Shown piece by piece: positions 9,120 through 18,615 of a DNA stretch of 64,000 nt. Within the stretch, counting starts at the first letter, position 1. Each line of letters starts with the position of its first letter. The position numbers and the translations under genes were made by a program. Under the pieces are notes generated by a model that was given only the letters and a program-made list of their open reading frames with translations, was not told the origin of the DNA and made no database searches. This DNA is from Acidobacteriota bacterium (lineage in GTDB: Bacteria; Acidobacteriota; Terriglobia; Acidiferrales; UBA7541), in contig QHYZ01000055.1 of NCBI GenBank assembly GCA_003225295.1, positions 1-64,000 on the forward strand, in the 5' to 3' direction.

Positions 9120-9845
9120 ATGGCGAAGCTCAGCCTCATGTTTGACAACAAAATCATGAAAGAGGTTCCCGTGGGCAGCCGGCCCGTAACCATCGGCCGC
9201 TCCCCGGACAACGATTTGCCCGTCGATAACCTCGCCGTGTCCAACTATCACGCGAAAATCTATTTTGAAGCCGGCCGCATGGTCATTGAAGACCTCGACA
9301 GCCTCAACGGCACTTTTGTGAACGATCTCCGTGTCGAGCGCGCCACCCTGCACGACGGCGACAACATCCATATCGGCAAACACAAGATCAAGGTCGATAC
9401 CAGCGGCGATGCCCCGGTGCCCTGGGACTCCGGCCGCAAAGCCGCCGCGCCGCGCATCGACGAAACCATGGTGCTGGACACCAAGGAACGCCGTCAGATG
9501 CTCCAGCAAGCTGCCGCCATGGGCGAATCCATGCAGTTTGCCTCGTCTCGCATGAAAGTCCCGACCCTAGTCACTCTCAATGGCCGGACCGATCAGAAGG
9601 AGTATGTTCTGACCAACAAACTCACGGTCATTGGAAAATCCGCGATGGCCACCGTTCGCCTCAAGGGCTGGTTCAAGCCTCAGATGGCCGCGCAGATCAA
9701 TCAGCGCGATGACGGCTACTATCTCGGTCCCGGCGACAAGGTGCCCAAAATCAACGGCGCTCCCATCTCCGGCCAAGTGCGCCTCAACGACGGCGATCTC
9801 GTCGAAGTCTGCGGCGTCCGCCTGAGCTTCATCTTCCGCGAGTAG
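9120..9845 (+). CDS. Forkhead-associated (FHA) domain protein, two FHA-like modules
   Basis: 241 residues, starting at the ATG behind GGAGG that overlaps the end of the phosphatase gene. The N-terminal FHA domain (about residues 1-95) has VTIGRSPDND, SNYH and SLNGTFVND, the residues that bind phosphothreonine. The C-terminal half (about 150-241) has the same strand pattern: VTLNGRTDQKEYVL, LTVIGKSAMATVRL, VPKINGAPISGQVRLNDGD. It lacks the GR-S-H signature and is best called a degenerate FHA. A linker around 100-148 contains Thr and Ser residues that could be kinase targets. The position between a PP2C phosphatase and a cyclase suggests a phosphorylation-dependent adaptor. Confidence 0.88.
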   Translation: MAKLSLMFDNKIMKEVPVGSRPVTIGRSPDNDLPVDNLAVSNYHAKIYFEAGRMVIEDLDSLNGTFVNDLRVERATLHDGDNIHIGKHKIKVDTSGDAPVPWDSGRKAAAPRIDETMVLDTKERRQMLQQAAAMGESMQFASSRMKVPTLVTLNGRTDQKEYVLTNKLTVIGKSAMATVRLKGWFKPQMAAQINQRDDGYYLGPGDKVPKINGAPISGQVRLNDGDLVEVCGVRLSFIFRE

Positions 9846-9858
9846 CGCCAGACAAGCG

Positions 9859-12288
9859 ATGGCAGCTCCGTCAGAAGGATTCTGGCAGCGGCGGGGCGCT
9901 CTTAGCCTCTACGAATTGCTTCTAACATGGTGGCGTCACCGCGTCTCGTTTGTCATCAGTGTGGTCATCACCCTTCTTGCGCTGGCGCTGTACTACTTTA
10001 CGTTCGTCGGAGAACGCACTACTCCCATTTTCAATTTTATCCAGCGCCTGGAGTACGACTCGCTGGATACGCGCTTCCGCTATCGCCCGCGCCGCGCCAT
10101 GCCCATCGATCCGCGAATCGTTATCGTGGACATCGATCAGCACTCGCAGGAAGTGCTGGGAAAGTGGCCTTTTTCCAGAACCCATTTTGCAAGGATGCTC
10201 GACGTGCTTCGTGAAGATGGCGCGAAGGTGGTCGCCTTTGACGTGACCTTCAGCAAACCGGACCAGAGCGCCGCTCCGATCCGCGCGTTGTGGGCAGAGA
10301 TGGAGGCCCACCGAAAATCCGGAGAAACCATCGATCCCCTATTCTCAGCGGAAGTTCAAAAGCTGGCCACCCAGTACGACGCGGACAGGCAGTTCGCCAA
10401 CGCCATTCAACGTTTTGGCGCGGTTGTGCTTGGAAATTTCTTTCTGCACACCGAAGCAGACCTCCGCGGCCTGGATGACAAAACGCTCGACACCTACGCA
10501 AATCAAATCGCCTTCTATTCTTTTCCGAGCGTGCGTCCGCTCCGCCCAGAAACCGGCAAGCAGGATCGCATCAGCCTCATGGAGAAATTTCAACCGGACA
10601 ACCTCTTACCCAGGGGCACGGAAGCAAACCTGGAAATCCTTACCAGCGCGCTCAGCGAGGAAGCCTCCTCGACGGGGTTCTTTAACGTGTATCCCGACGT
10701 GGACGGGGTTGTCCGCCAGGCCAACCTCATCGTTCCTTATGGGCGCTCCAAGGACTTCGGTGATTGGGACATTTACGCCTCACTCGACGTGCAGACGGTG
10801 CGATCCTATTTCCGCCTGCCTAATGAACAGGTTGTTTTGGAATACGGACCGGTGGGGGTGTACCGCATTCTCTTCGACCAAGCGGCGCAGGTTCGCACGG
10901 ACGATCTCGGACGCGTGGTCATCAACTTTCATGGACCAGGTTACACATACCCTCACTATTCACTCGCTGACGTCGTGGAAAAGAAAATCTCTCCCCATGC
11001 GTTTGGCGGCACTATCGTCCTGGTCGGCGCCACCGCAACGGGCATTGGCGATCTGCGAACGACGCCATACGGAGGTCTCGACTACCCCGGTGTGGAAATC
11101 CATGCGAACGTGATCGATTGCATTCTGCACCAGTCGTTTCTTTATCGCGGAGCCAAGCAAACGCTGGCCGACGTTCTGCTCATTTTTTTCTTCGGTATCC
11201 CCCTGGGAATCTGGATGGCCCTGGTTACGCCACGCTGGATGTGGTTCGGCGCGTTCCTGATCGTGCCTTTGGTGGCGCTCGACTATTTTGCATTTCTGCA
11301 CGGCTGGTGGCTCAACTTCGGCGTGCCGGCGCTTACGCTGAGTTCCAACGTGCTTCTCGTCTCCCTATATCGGGCGCTGTTCGAAGAAAAAGAAAAACGC
11401 CGCGTGCGCTCCGCGTTTGGTCAGTATCTCAGTCCTGAAGTCATCCGCCGCCTGCTCGTCAATCCGCGTCTTGTCGAACCAAAGAAAACCGACATTACCG
11501 TCATGTTCAGCGATATTCGAGGTTTCACCACCATTTCCGAAAAATTGGACGCTCAGGATCTGGCGAATTTCCTGAACCAGTATCTTTCGGACATGACTCG
11601 TCTGGTTTTCGAACATCACGGCACTCTTGACAAATACATTGGCGACGCGGTGATGGCCTTCTGGGGTGCACCCTTCGAAGAACCCGGCCACGCGGCCAGA
11701 GCCTGCAATACAGCACTGAAAATGATGGAGCGAGTCCGCGAGATGCAAAAGAAATGGGAGTCCGAAGGCAAGCCGCATCTCGACATCGGCATCGGCCTGA
11801 ACACCGGCGTGGCCAGCGTCGGCAACATGGGCTCCGTGCTGCGCTACGGCTACACGGCCCTGGGCGACACCGTGAATCTCTCCTCACGCCTGGAAGGGCT
11901 GAATAAAGACTACGGCACGCACATCCTGGTCAACGAAACCACCTATTCCGCCGCCAAGGACGACGGTTTCGTCTTCCGCGAACTCGATCTCATCCGCGTG
12001 AAAGGCAAGCTCCAGCCGGTGGCCATCTACGAGCTTATTGGTGGCGCGGCTGAAAACTCCATTTACGGCACCCCGGACGAAGTGCGCAGCCGCCTGGATC
12101 TGTTCGAACAGGCCCATGAGCTCTACCGCAAACGCCGCTGGGGAGACGCCCAGAAATCTTTCCAAACCACTCTCGACCGGTGGCCCGAAGACGGCCCGTC
12201 CCGCGCCTATTGGAAGCGCTGCCAGGAATACTTATTCGATGAGCCTCCCTCGGGCTGGGACGGCGTCTTCACCATGACCCACAAATAA
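9859..12288 (+). CDS. CHASE2 sensor adenylate/guanylate cyclase
   Basis: 809 residues. An N-terminal membrane helix (about 30-52) precedes an extracytoplasmic CHASE2 domain (about 70-415; DPRIVIVDIDQHSQEVLGKW is diagnostic). Three helices follow at about 435-510, then a cytoplasmic class III cyclase domain (about 545-725). The metal-binding Asp residues are in FSDIRGFTTI and KYIGDAVMAFWGAP; the purine-contacting region reads YTALGDTVNLSSRLEG. The Lys/Asp pattern favours ATP as substrate, but this is inferred. The last 80 residues are TPR-like (LDLFEQAHELYRKRRWGDAQ). It is the third gene of the phosphatase-FHA operon, so cAMP output may depend on protein phosphorylation. Confidence 0.92.
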   Translation: MAAPSEGFWQRRGALSLYELLLTWWRHRVSFVISVVITLLALALYYFTFVGERTTPIFNFIQRLEYDSLDTRFRYRPRRAMPIDPRIVIVDIDQHSQEVLGKWPFSRTHFARMLDVLREDGAKVVAFDVTFSKPDQSAAPIRALWAEMEAHRKSGETIDPLFSAEVQKLATQYDADRQFANAIQRFGAVVLGNFFLHTEADLRGLDDKTLDTYANQIAFYSFPSVRPLRPETGKQDRISLMEKFQPDNLLPRGTEANLEILTSALSEEASSTGFFNVYPDVDGVVRQANLIVPYGRSKDFGDWDIYASLDVQTVRSYFRLPNEQVVLEYGPVGVYRILFDQAAQVRTDDLGRVVINFHGPGYTYPHYSLADVVEKKISPHAFGGTIVLVGATATGIGDLRTTPYGGLDYPGVEIHANVIDCILHQSFLYRGAKQTLADVLLIFFFGIPLGIWMALVTPRWMWFGAFLIVPLVALDYFAFLHGWWLNFGVPALTLSSNVLLVSLYRALFEEKEKRRVRSAFGQYLSPEVIRRLLVNPRLVEPKKTDITVMFSDIRGFTTISEKLDAQDLANFLNQYLSDMTRLVFEHHGTLDKYIGDAVMAFWGAPFEEPGHAARACNTALKMMERVREMQKKWESEGKPHLDIGIGLNTGVASVGNMGSVLRYGYTALGDTVNLSSRLEGLNKDYGTHILVNETTYSAAKDDGFVFRELDLIRVKGKLQPVAIYELIGGAAENSIYGTPDEVRSRLDLFEQAHELYRKRRWGDAQKSFQTTLDRWPEDGPSRAYWKRCQEYLFDEPPSGWDGVFTMTHK

Positions 12289-12645
12289 CCCCTGCTGCCT
12301 CCAGCACTCGTCTTCCACGCCTTACCCATGGCCACAGTTCGCCGTCCAATTTGGATGGAGTCTCGATGGTGCGCTATGTCAGAATGTGGGCCTCGAAGGA
12401 CTCCTGAAACAGGGGAGCAAGGCCCTTCGATGTTTCTAACTGATACTGGACGCAAGACTTAATCCGGTCGACATGCTATTTCGATTGGCTTCGACACGGG
12501 TTCCCGCGCGCATGGTCAGGTCATCGATAGCGGCCCGACCGGGGACGTACCCAAACAAACGCTCCCGGGAATCTAATTCGAATCGGGTAAGCAGCCCTGC
12601 GGCTAATCCGGGGCGCCGCCGGTACGAGAGAGCGAACTAAGGCTT
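12289..12645 (+). other. Intergenic region before the RND operon
   Basis: 357 nt between the cyclase and the efflux pump. No convincing gene, structured RNA or repeat was seen. It must hold the promoter of the efflux operon, but no good -35/-10 pair stands out, and no adjacent TetR- or MarR-type regulator is present. Confidence 0.4.
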
Positions 12646-15600
12646 ATGTGGATTGTCCGACTAGCACTGCGGAGGCCATACACGTTTGTCGTGTTGGCGC
12701 TGGCCATCATCCTGCTGACGCCGGTGGTGCTGCTACGCACGCCTGTGGACATTTTTCCCGACATCAACATTCCAGTCATCAGTCTTGTGTGGACCTACAA
12801 TGGCCTGCAACCTCAGGAGATGGAGCAGCGCATCACCTCCAACGTCGAACGCGGGGTCACCACCCTGGTGAGCGACGTCGAGCACATCGAATCGCAATCC
12901 TTGTCGGGCATCGCCGTCATCAAGGTCTTCTTTCAACCGGGCGCCAACATTCAAACGGCACTGGCCCAGACTGCTGCCATCTCGCAAACCTTCTTGCGAT
13001 TCCTCCCGCCGGGAACCACGCCGCCGCTGGTAATCATCTATTCGGCGTCGACCGTGCCGGTCATCCAGATCGGCCTGACCAGCGGTACTCTCAGCGAACA
13101 GCAGCTTTTCGATTTCGGCAACTACTTTATCCGCACGCAGCTGGCGACCGTGCCGGGTGCTGCCACGCCCTTCCCCTACGGTGGCAAGCAGCGCGTCATC
13201 AGCGTGGATATCAATCCAACGTCGCTCCAGGCTAAGGGGCTTTCTGCCGTTGACATCGTCAACGCCGTCAGCGCGCAAAACCTGATTCTCCCGACGGGCA
13301 CTGCAAAACTTGGCACTCTTGAGTACAACGTGGAGATGAACGGCAGCCCGCAAACCGTCGAGGAACTCAACGATCTCCCGGTCAAGACGGTCAATGGCGC
13401 GACGATTTACATGCGGGAAGTCGCTCACGTGCGCGACGGCTTTTCTCCACAGACCAACATCGTTCTGTCCAATGGACAGCGCGGCGTACTCATGAGCATC
13501 TACAAGACGGGTACCGCTTCAACGATCGATATCGTTGATCGTGTCAAGCAGATGCTCGAGTACAACAAAGGCTCGGTCCCTGAAGGCCTGCATATCTCTA
13601 CCTTTTTCGACCAGTCGCTCTACGTCCGCGCTTCCATCCAGGGCGTCATTCGCGAAGCGATCATCGCCGCCTGCCTCACGGCCGTCATGATTCTGCTCTT
13701 CCTCGGAAACTGGAGAAGCACGCTGATCATTGCCATCTCTATTCCCTTGTCCATTCTCGTCAGCATCCTCTGTCTCAGCGCTCTCGGCCAAACCATCAAT
13801 ATCATGACCTTGGGCGGCCTGGCGCTCGCTGTCGGCATCCTCGTCGATGACGCCACCGTCGAAATCGAAAACATCAACCGCAACCTGGCCGTGGGCAAGG
13901 AAACCGTCCAGGCGATTCTCGACGGCGCGCAGCAAATTGCCGTGCCCGCTCTTGTTTCCACGCTCTGCATTTGTATCGTTTTCATTCCCATGTTTTTTCT
14001 GTCCGGCGTGGCTAAATTCCTTTTCGTACCGCTAGCCGAAGCCGTAAGCTTTGCGATGCTGGCTTCTTATATGTGGTCGCGCACCATTGTACCCACCTTG
14101 GCCATGTATCTCCTGAGCACCGAAGACGAATACCGCGCCGACGAGCACATCGGAGAAAAGATGGGCTTCTTCCGCCGCTATCAACAGGGTTTTGAGCGGA
14201 GTTTTGAAAAATTCCGGGGTGGCTACCAGAGAGCGTTGGGTATCGCACTGCAGTCGCCCAAGCTGTTCGCCGTGTGCTTCCTGGCCTTCTGCGTTTTTTC
14301 CGTCTTAATCGCCGGGTTTCTCGGCCGCGATTTCTTTCCGAAGGTGGACGCCGGACAGATTCGCCTGCACATGCGCGCTCGCACTGGTCTGCGCATCGAG
14401 GAAACGGCGCGTCTCGCCGACCAGGTAAACGGCGTCATCCGTGAAACCATCCCGAAGGAGGAGCTCACCACGGTCCTCGACAATATCGGCTTGCCTTACA
14501 GCGGCATTAACCTCACCTACAGCAACGCCGGCACGGTGGGGAGCTCAGATGCAGAAATTCTTGTCCAGCTGAAGGAAGTGCGCGGCAAGCCCACCGGGGC
14601 GTACATCAACGATTTGCGCGAGAAGCTCCCGCAGCGTTTTCCCGGCGTGCAGTTCTTCTTTCAGCCGGCGGACATCGTGACACAAATCTTGAATTTCGGC
14701 ACTCCCGCGCCTATCGACGTGGAAGTCACCGGCATGAACCAGCGCGGAAATTATCTCATCGGGGAAAGACTCGCGAACGAGTTCCGTCACATTCCCGGTG
14801 CGGTGGATGTGCACGTTCAGCAGGCCTTTGATAATCCCACGCTCTATATGGAAATCGATCGGGCCCGGGCCCAATCCGTGGGCATGCAGTCGCGTGACGT
14901 GGCACAAAACGTTCTTGTTTCGCTCAGTTCCAGCTTCCAGACCGCCCCGGCCTTCTGGCTGGATCCGAAAAACGGCGTGGAGTACTCCGTGGCGGTGCAG
15001 GAGCCCCAGTATCGCGTGGACTCTTACCAGGCGCTGCAAAATACACCCATCAGCGGCAGCATGCCGGGTTCGAGACCTCAGATTCTGGGAAACCTGGTCA
15101 AAACCTCTACGACTGCCCGGCCCGCGGAAATATCGCACTACACCACGCAACCGATGATCAATGTTTATGCGGCCGTGGATGGCCGCGACCTTGGTGGCGT
15201 CGCCGACGAAGTGGAAAAGCGCGTCCAGGCCATCGAGAAGGATTTGCCGAAGGGCAGTCACATCGTCATTCGCGGCCAGGTCCAAACCATGAAGAGTTCC
15301 TTTGCCGGGCTGGGCTTTGGTTTGCTCGCCGCGATCGTGCTTGCCTATCTCCTGATCGTGGTCAATTTTCAGTCTTGGCTCGATCCCTTCGTCATCATTA
15401 CCGCTTTGCCCGGCGCGCTCGCCGGCATCTGCTGGACGCTGCTGCTGACGCATACCACGGTCAACGTCCCATCGTTGACCGGCGCGATCATGTGCATGGG
15501 CGTGGCCACGGCGAACAGCATCTTGATGGTTTCCTTCGCGCGCGAGCAGCTGGAGGAGGGCAAGAACGCCCGGGATGCCGCCATCGAAGCCGGTTTTGTG

Positions 15601-15837
15601 CGCATCCGGCCCGTGCTCATGACCGCGCTGGCGATGATCATCGGAATGGTGCCGATGGCCGTGGGGCTCGGCGAAGGCGGCGAGCAAAACGCGCCTCTGG
15701 GCCGCGCCGTGATTGGTGGGCTGGTTTTTGCCACCTTCGCCACGCTCTTTTTTGTGCCGTGCGTTTTCTCCATGATCCACGGGCGCCGGGAGCGGAGATC
15801 GGCGCAGCGGGGATCGTTGTCACCGGCAACGGTTTGA
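12646..15837 (+). CDS. RND efflux transporter, AcrB/HAE1-like inner membrane pump
   Basis: 1063 residues, the full length of RND pumps. It starts MWIVRLALRRPYTFVVLAL and shows the two halves expected: six helices plus a large periplasmic loop, duplicated. The proton-relay Asp pair is in LAVGILVDDATVEIENINR at about residue 400. The second half contains the loop segment IVIRGQVQTMKSSFAGLGFG before TM7, then PGALAGICWTLLL, MCMGVATANSILMVSFA and IIGMVPMAVGLGEGGEQNAP. The family exports drugs, detergents or metabolites by proton antiport. The adaptor gene follows 36 nt downstream and the outer-membrane component after that. The pump-first order differs from the common adaptor-pump-channel order. 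Confidence 0.93.
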   Translation: MWIVRLALRRPYTFVVLALAIILLTPVVLLRTPVDIFPDINIPVISLVWTYNGLQPQEMEQRITSNVERGVTTLVSDVEHIESQSLSGIAVIKVFFQPGANIQTALAQTAAISQTFLRFLPPGTTPPLVIIYSASTVPVIQIGLTSGTLSEQQLFDFGNYFIRTQLATVPGAATPFPYGGKQRVISVDINPTSLQAKGLSAVDIVNAVSAQNLILPTGTAKLGTLEYNVEMNGSPQTVEELNDLPVKTVNGATIYMREVAHVRDGFSPQTNIVLSNGQRGVLMSIYKTGTASTIDIVDRVKQMLEYNKGSVPEGLHISTFFDQSLYVRASIQGVIREAIIAACLTAVMILLFLGNWRSTLIIAISIPLSILVSILCLSALGQTINIMTLGGLALAVGILVDDATVEIENINRNLAVGKETVQAILDGAQQIAVPALVSTLCICIVFIPMFFLSGVAKFLFVPLAEAVSFAMLASYMWSRTIVPTLAMYLLSTEDEYRADEHIGEKMGFFRRYQQGFERSFEKFRGGYQRALGIALQSPKLFAVCFLAFCVFSVLIAGFLGRDFFPKVDAGQIRLHMRARTGLRIEETARLADQVNGVIRETIPKEELTTVLDNIGLPYSGINLTYSNAGTVGSSDAEILVQLKEVRGKPTGAYINDLREKLPQRFPGVQFFFQPADIVTQILNFGTPAPIDVEVTGMNQRGNYLIGERLANEFRHIPGAVDVHVQQAFDNPTLYMEIDRARAQSVGMQSRDVAQNVLVSLSSSFQTAPAFWLDPKNGVEYSVAVQEPQYRVDSYQALQNTPISGSMPGSRPQILGNLVKTSTTARPAEISHYTTQPMINVYAAVDGRDLGGVADEVEKRVQAIEKDLPKGSHIVIRGQVQTMKSSFAGLGFGLLAAIVLAYLLIVVNFQSWLDPFVIITALPGALAGICWTLLLTHTTVNVPSLTGAIMCMGVATANSILMVSFAREQLEEGKNARDAAIEAGFVRIRPVLMTALAMIIGMVPMAVGLGEGGEQNAPLGRAVIGGLVFATFATLFFVPCVFSMIHGRRERRSAQRGSLSPATV

Positions 15838-15873
15838 AATTTTCTATCTGGAATTAAGAGCGAGGATGGGGTA

Positions 15874-17118
15874 ATGATGGAAGGCGGAGTTCAGATGGAT
15901 CCTCGAGACCAGGGGCAACCACAGAGAAAGGGCAGCCAAGTCTTCACGATTCTTTTCGTTATCGTGATGGTGCTGGTGGTCCTCGGGGCGGTAACGCTGT
16001 TCGAGCGCCGCTCGCAGTATCAGGCGCTCGCCAAGGAGACGGAAACACTGGCGATTCCCACGGTGGCCGTGATTCATGCTTCGGTGGAATCAGCGGAGGA
16101 GGACCTCGTCCTGCCTGGCGCCATGCAAGCCTATGTTGAATCGCCCATCTATGCGCGCACCAACGGCTATCTGAAAAAGTGGTATCACGACATCGGCAGC
16201 CGCGTCCCGCAAGGCGAGTTGCTGGCGGACATCGACACTCCCGAAGTGGATCAGCAGTTGTCTCAGGCGCGCGCCGAACTCAATACCGCGCAAGCCAACG
16301 CGAATCTCTCCAAGATCACCGCAACGCGTTACCAGGAACTCATCAAAACCGACGGCGTCTCCAAGCAGGAGGTCGATAACGCCGTCGGTGATCAGGAAGC
16401 CAAACTCGCCACCGTAAAATCCTCGGAAGCTAACGTGCGGCGGCTCGAGGAACTGGAATCCTTCAAACATATTTATGCGCCTTTTAGCGGCGTCATCACG
16501 CGGCGCAGCGTGGACACGGGCACGTTGATAAACGCGGGGAACGGCGGCACATCGCAGCAGCTGTTTTCTCTCGCGCAGACCGATCCCATTCGCGCTTACG
16601 TCAGCGTGCCAGAAGCCTACGCGTCCTCTATTCGCGCGGGACTTGGCGCCTACCTCGAGCTCACTCAGTATCCCGGTCAGAACTTCCAAGGCAAGGTCGT
16701 TCGCACGGCTGAGTCGATCGACCCCGGCACGCGTACCCTGCTCACCGAAGTGGACGTGCCGAACCACAATGGCGCGCTGCTTCCCGGCGGTTACGCCCAA
16801 GCGCACTTGCAAGTGAAGGTCTCCGGAGCCCGGCTTGTTGTGCCGGTGAACGCGCTGTTATTTCGCTCCGAGGGGCTTCGCGCGGTGGTTGTGGATGCAA
16901 ATCACAAAACGCACCTCAAGTCGCTCACCGTCGGCCGCGACTACGGCACCACTCTCGAAGTCCTCGCGGGCCTCGACGCTCACGACTGGATCGTGTTGAA
17001 TCCCGCGGATTCCCTCGACGACGGCCAGGAAGTACGTGTCAAGGAAATCGCACTCGACAACCCGCCGAGCCAGCCGGCTGCGCGGCCAAACCCCGCGCCA
17101 GGGGCCAAGAAACAATAA
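15874..17118 (+). CDS. RND efflux adaptor (membrane fusion protein)
   Basis: 414 residues. A second in-frame ATG at 15895, behind GGCGGAG, is an equally good start and would remove seven residues. A single membrane helix lies at about 25-45. The rest follows the AcrA layout: first beta-barrel/lipoyl half (PIYARTNGYLKKWYHDIGSR), alpha-hairpin (about 105-175, ELNTAQANANLSKITATRYQ), second lipoyl half (FKHIYAPFSGVITRRSVDTG), then the beta-barrel and membrane-proximal domains (GARLVVPVNALLFRSEGL). It bridges the pump to the outer-membrane channel. A Pro/Ala-rich tail ends two nt before the channel gene, so translation is probably coupled. Confidence 0.92.
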   Translation: MMEGGVQMDPRDQGQPQRKGSQVFTILFVIVMVLVVLGAVTLFERRSQYQALAKETETLAIPTVAVIHASVESAEEDLVLPGAMQAYVESPIYARTNGYLKKWYHDIGSRVPQGELLADIDTPEVDQQLSQARAELNTAQANANLSKITATRYQELIKTDGVSKQEVDNAVGDQEAKLATVKSSEANVRRLEELESFKHIYAPFSGVITRRSVDTGTLINAGNGGTSQQLFSLAQTDPIRAYVSVPEAYASSIRAGLGAYLELTQYPGQNFQGKVVRTAESIDPGTRTLLTEVDVPNHNGALLPGGYAQAHLQVKVSGARLVVPVNALLFRSEGLRAVVVDANHKTHLKSLTVGRDYGTTLEVLAGLDAHDWIVLNPADSLDDGQEVRVKEIALDNPPSQPAARPNPAPGAKKQ

Positions 17119-17120
17119 TA

Positions 17121-18599
17121 ATGAGACGCACCAGGCAATTCTCCGCCCTGGCCGGGCTTGCCGTTTGTGCCCTCATCGGCGGCTGCACGGTGGGGCCGAA
17201 ATACCAGCGCGCCACGGCTCCCGTGCCAGCGAAATGGGATGTCGCCGAGCCGTGGCGCGAAAGCGCTCCGAAAGACGGCCTCGCCAAGGGCCAATGGTGG
17301 AGCGCTTTCAACGATGACGATTTGGGCGCCCTTGAAAAACAATCCCTCGACGCAAACCAAACCATCAAAGTTGCAGCCGCTCGGCTGGAGCAGGCCCGCG
17401 CCTCCGCTGCCGTTCAGATCGCCACGCAATTCCCTGTCCTTTCGACAACTCCAAGCACCGGACGCCAGCGGCTCTCCGGTAACCGGCCGGCTAACAGCAA
17501 TCTTCCTGTGAATTCCGCGGTATCGCAGTCCAATAACATTCTGCCGTTCACGGTGGGCTACGAAGTTGATCTCTTCGGCCGGCGCCGCCGCAGCATCGAG
17601 GCGGCCCAGGCGTCCTACCAAGCCAGCGCCGCGGATCTCGAAAATGTTCGTCTGGTCATCACTGCCGAGCTCGCAGGCGATTACTTCACCCTGCGCCAGC
17701 TGGATACGGAACTGGGAATTCTGAACCGCACCGTCCAGAATCTGAAAAAAGGCCTGCAATTGGTGGATTCGCGGCACAAGGGCGGGGTAGCCTCGGGGCT
17801 GGACGTGGCTCAGGAAGAGACCCTGCTCAACACCACCGAGACGCAGGCGATCCTGCTGCTGCAGCAGAGAAAACAGTTTGAGGATGCCATCGCCGTACTG
17901 GTGGGCAAGCCGGCGCCGGATTTCCGTCTTCCGAGTAAGGAACTGAACGCGGCGCCGCCCTCCTTGGCCGCCGGGCTGCCTTCCGATCTCCTGGAGCGGC
18001 GTCCGGACATCGCCGAAGCCGAGCGCCAAATGGCCGTCGCCAACGCGCAGATCGGAATTACCCGGGCCGCCTACTTTCCTTCGCTGAATCTTCTTGGAAA
18101 TGGCGGCTGGCAGGCCGCGGACATCGCCAAGCTCTTCAATGTGCAGAGCACCGTTTGGGGGGTTGGCGCAAACGTGGCGGAAACCATTTTCAGTGGTGGT
18201 TCCCGGCGCGCCCAGGTCCAATTCGCGAAGTCCGGCTACGACGCCAGCGTGGCCGGCTATCGCGACACGGTCCTAAATGCCTTCCGTGAAGTGCAGGACG
18301 GTGTTACCGGCTTGACCGTTCTGGAGCAGGCCAAGCAATCACAGCAACAGGCCGTCGACTCCGCCCGCCGTACTCTGGACATCGCCAACAGCAGGTACAC
18401 CGGCGGGCTGGTGAGTTACCTGGACGTGGTCAACGCACAGCAGAATCTGCTCAACAACGAGCAGGAACTTGCCGTCATCCAGGGCCAGGAGCTCGTCACC
18501 AGCGTCCTGCTCATCAAAGCCCTCGGCGGCGGCTGGGACGCGTCAAGCCTTTCGGCTGTGCAGGTGAAGTCCAAGCTGAAAGACGTCGTGGCGCCTTAA
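17121..18599 (+). CDS. Efflux outer-membrane lipoprotein, NodT/OprM family
   Basis: 492 residues. The signal peptide ends in a lipobox (LIGGC, Cys at about residue 22), and the mature N-terminus continues TVGPKYQRATAPVPAKW, a hallmark of NodT/OprM-type channels. Two OEP repeats are visible, with the conserved motifs TVGYEVDLFGRRRRSIEAAQ, DLLERRPDIAEAERQMAVAN and ITRAAYFPSLNLLGNGGWQA. The C-terminal repeat ends with DVVNAQQNLLNNEQELAVIQ. It completes the tripartite pump encoded by the two preceding genes. The stop codon lies 16 nt from the end of a convergent gene, so transcripts of both strands meet here. Confidence 0.93.
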   Translation: MRRTRQFSALAGLAVCALIGGCTVGPKYQRATAPVPAKWDVAEPWRESAPKDGLAKGQWWSAFNDDDLGALEKQSLDANQTIKVAAARLEQARASAAVQIATQFPVLSTTPSTGRQRLSGNRPANSNLPVNSAVSQSNNILPFTVGYEVDLFGRRRRSIEAAQASYQASAADLENVRLVITAELAGDYFTLRQLDTELGILNRTVQNLKKGLQLVDSRHKGGVASGLDVAQEETLLNTTETQAILLLQQRKQFEDAIAVLVGKPAPDFRLPSKELNAAPPSLAAGLPSDLLERRPDIAEAERQMAVANAQIGITRAAYFPSLNLLGNGGWQAADIAKLFNVQSTVWGVGANVAETIFSGGSRRAQVQFAKSGYDASVAGYRDTVLNAFREVQDGVTGLTVLEQAKQSQQQAVDSARRTLDIANSRYTGGLVSYLDVVNAQQNLLNNEQELAVIQGQELVTSVLLIKALGGGWDASSLSAVQVKSKLKDVVAP

Positions 18600-18615
18600 C
18601 AGAAAAGGCATCCCA

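Noticed and set aside
14545-15780. A 411-codon minus-strand frame opposite the RND pump
   Set aside because: His/Arg/Asp-rich composition of an antisense shadow; the pump on the other strand has full family motifs.
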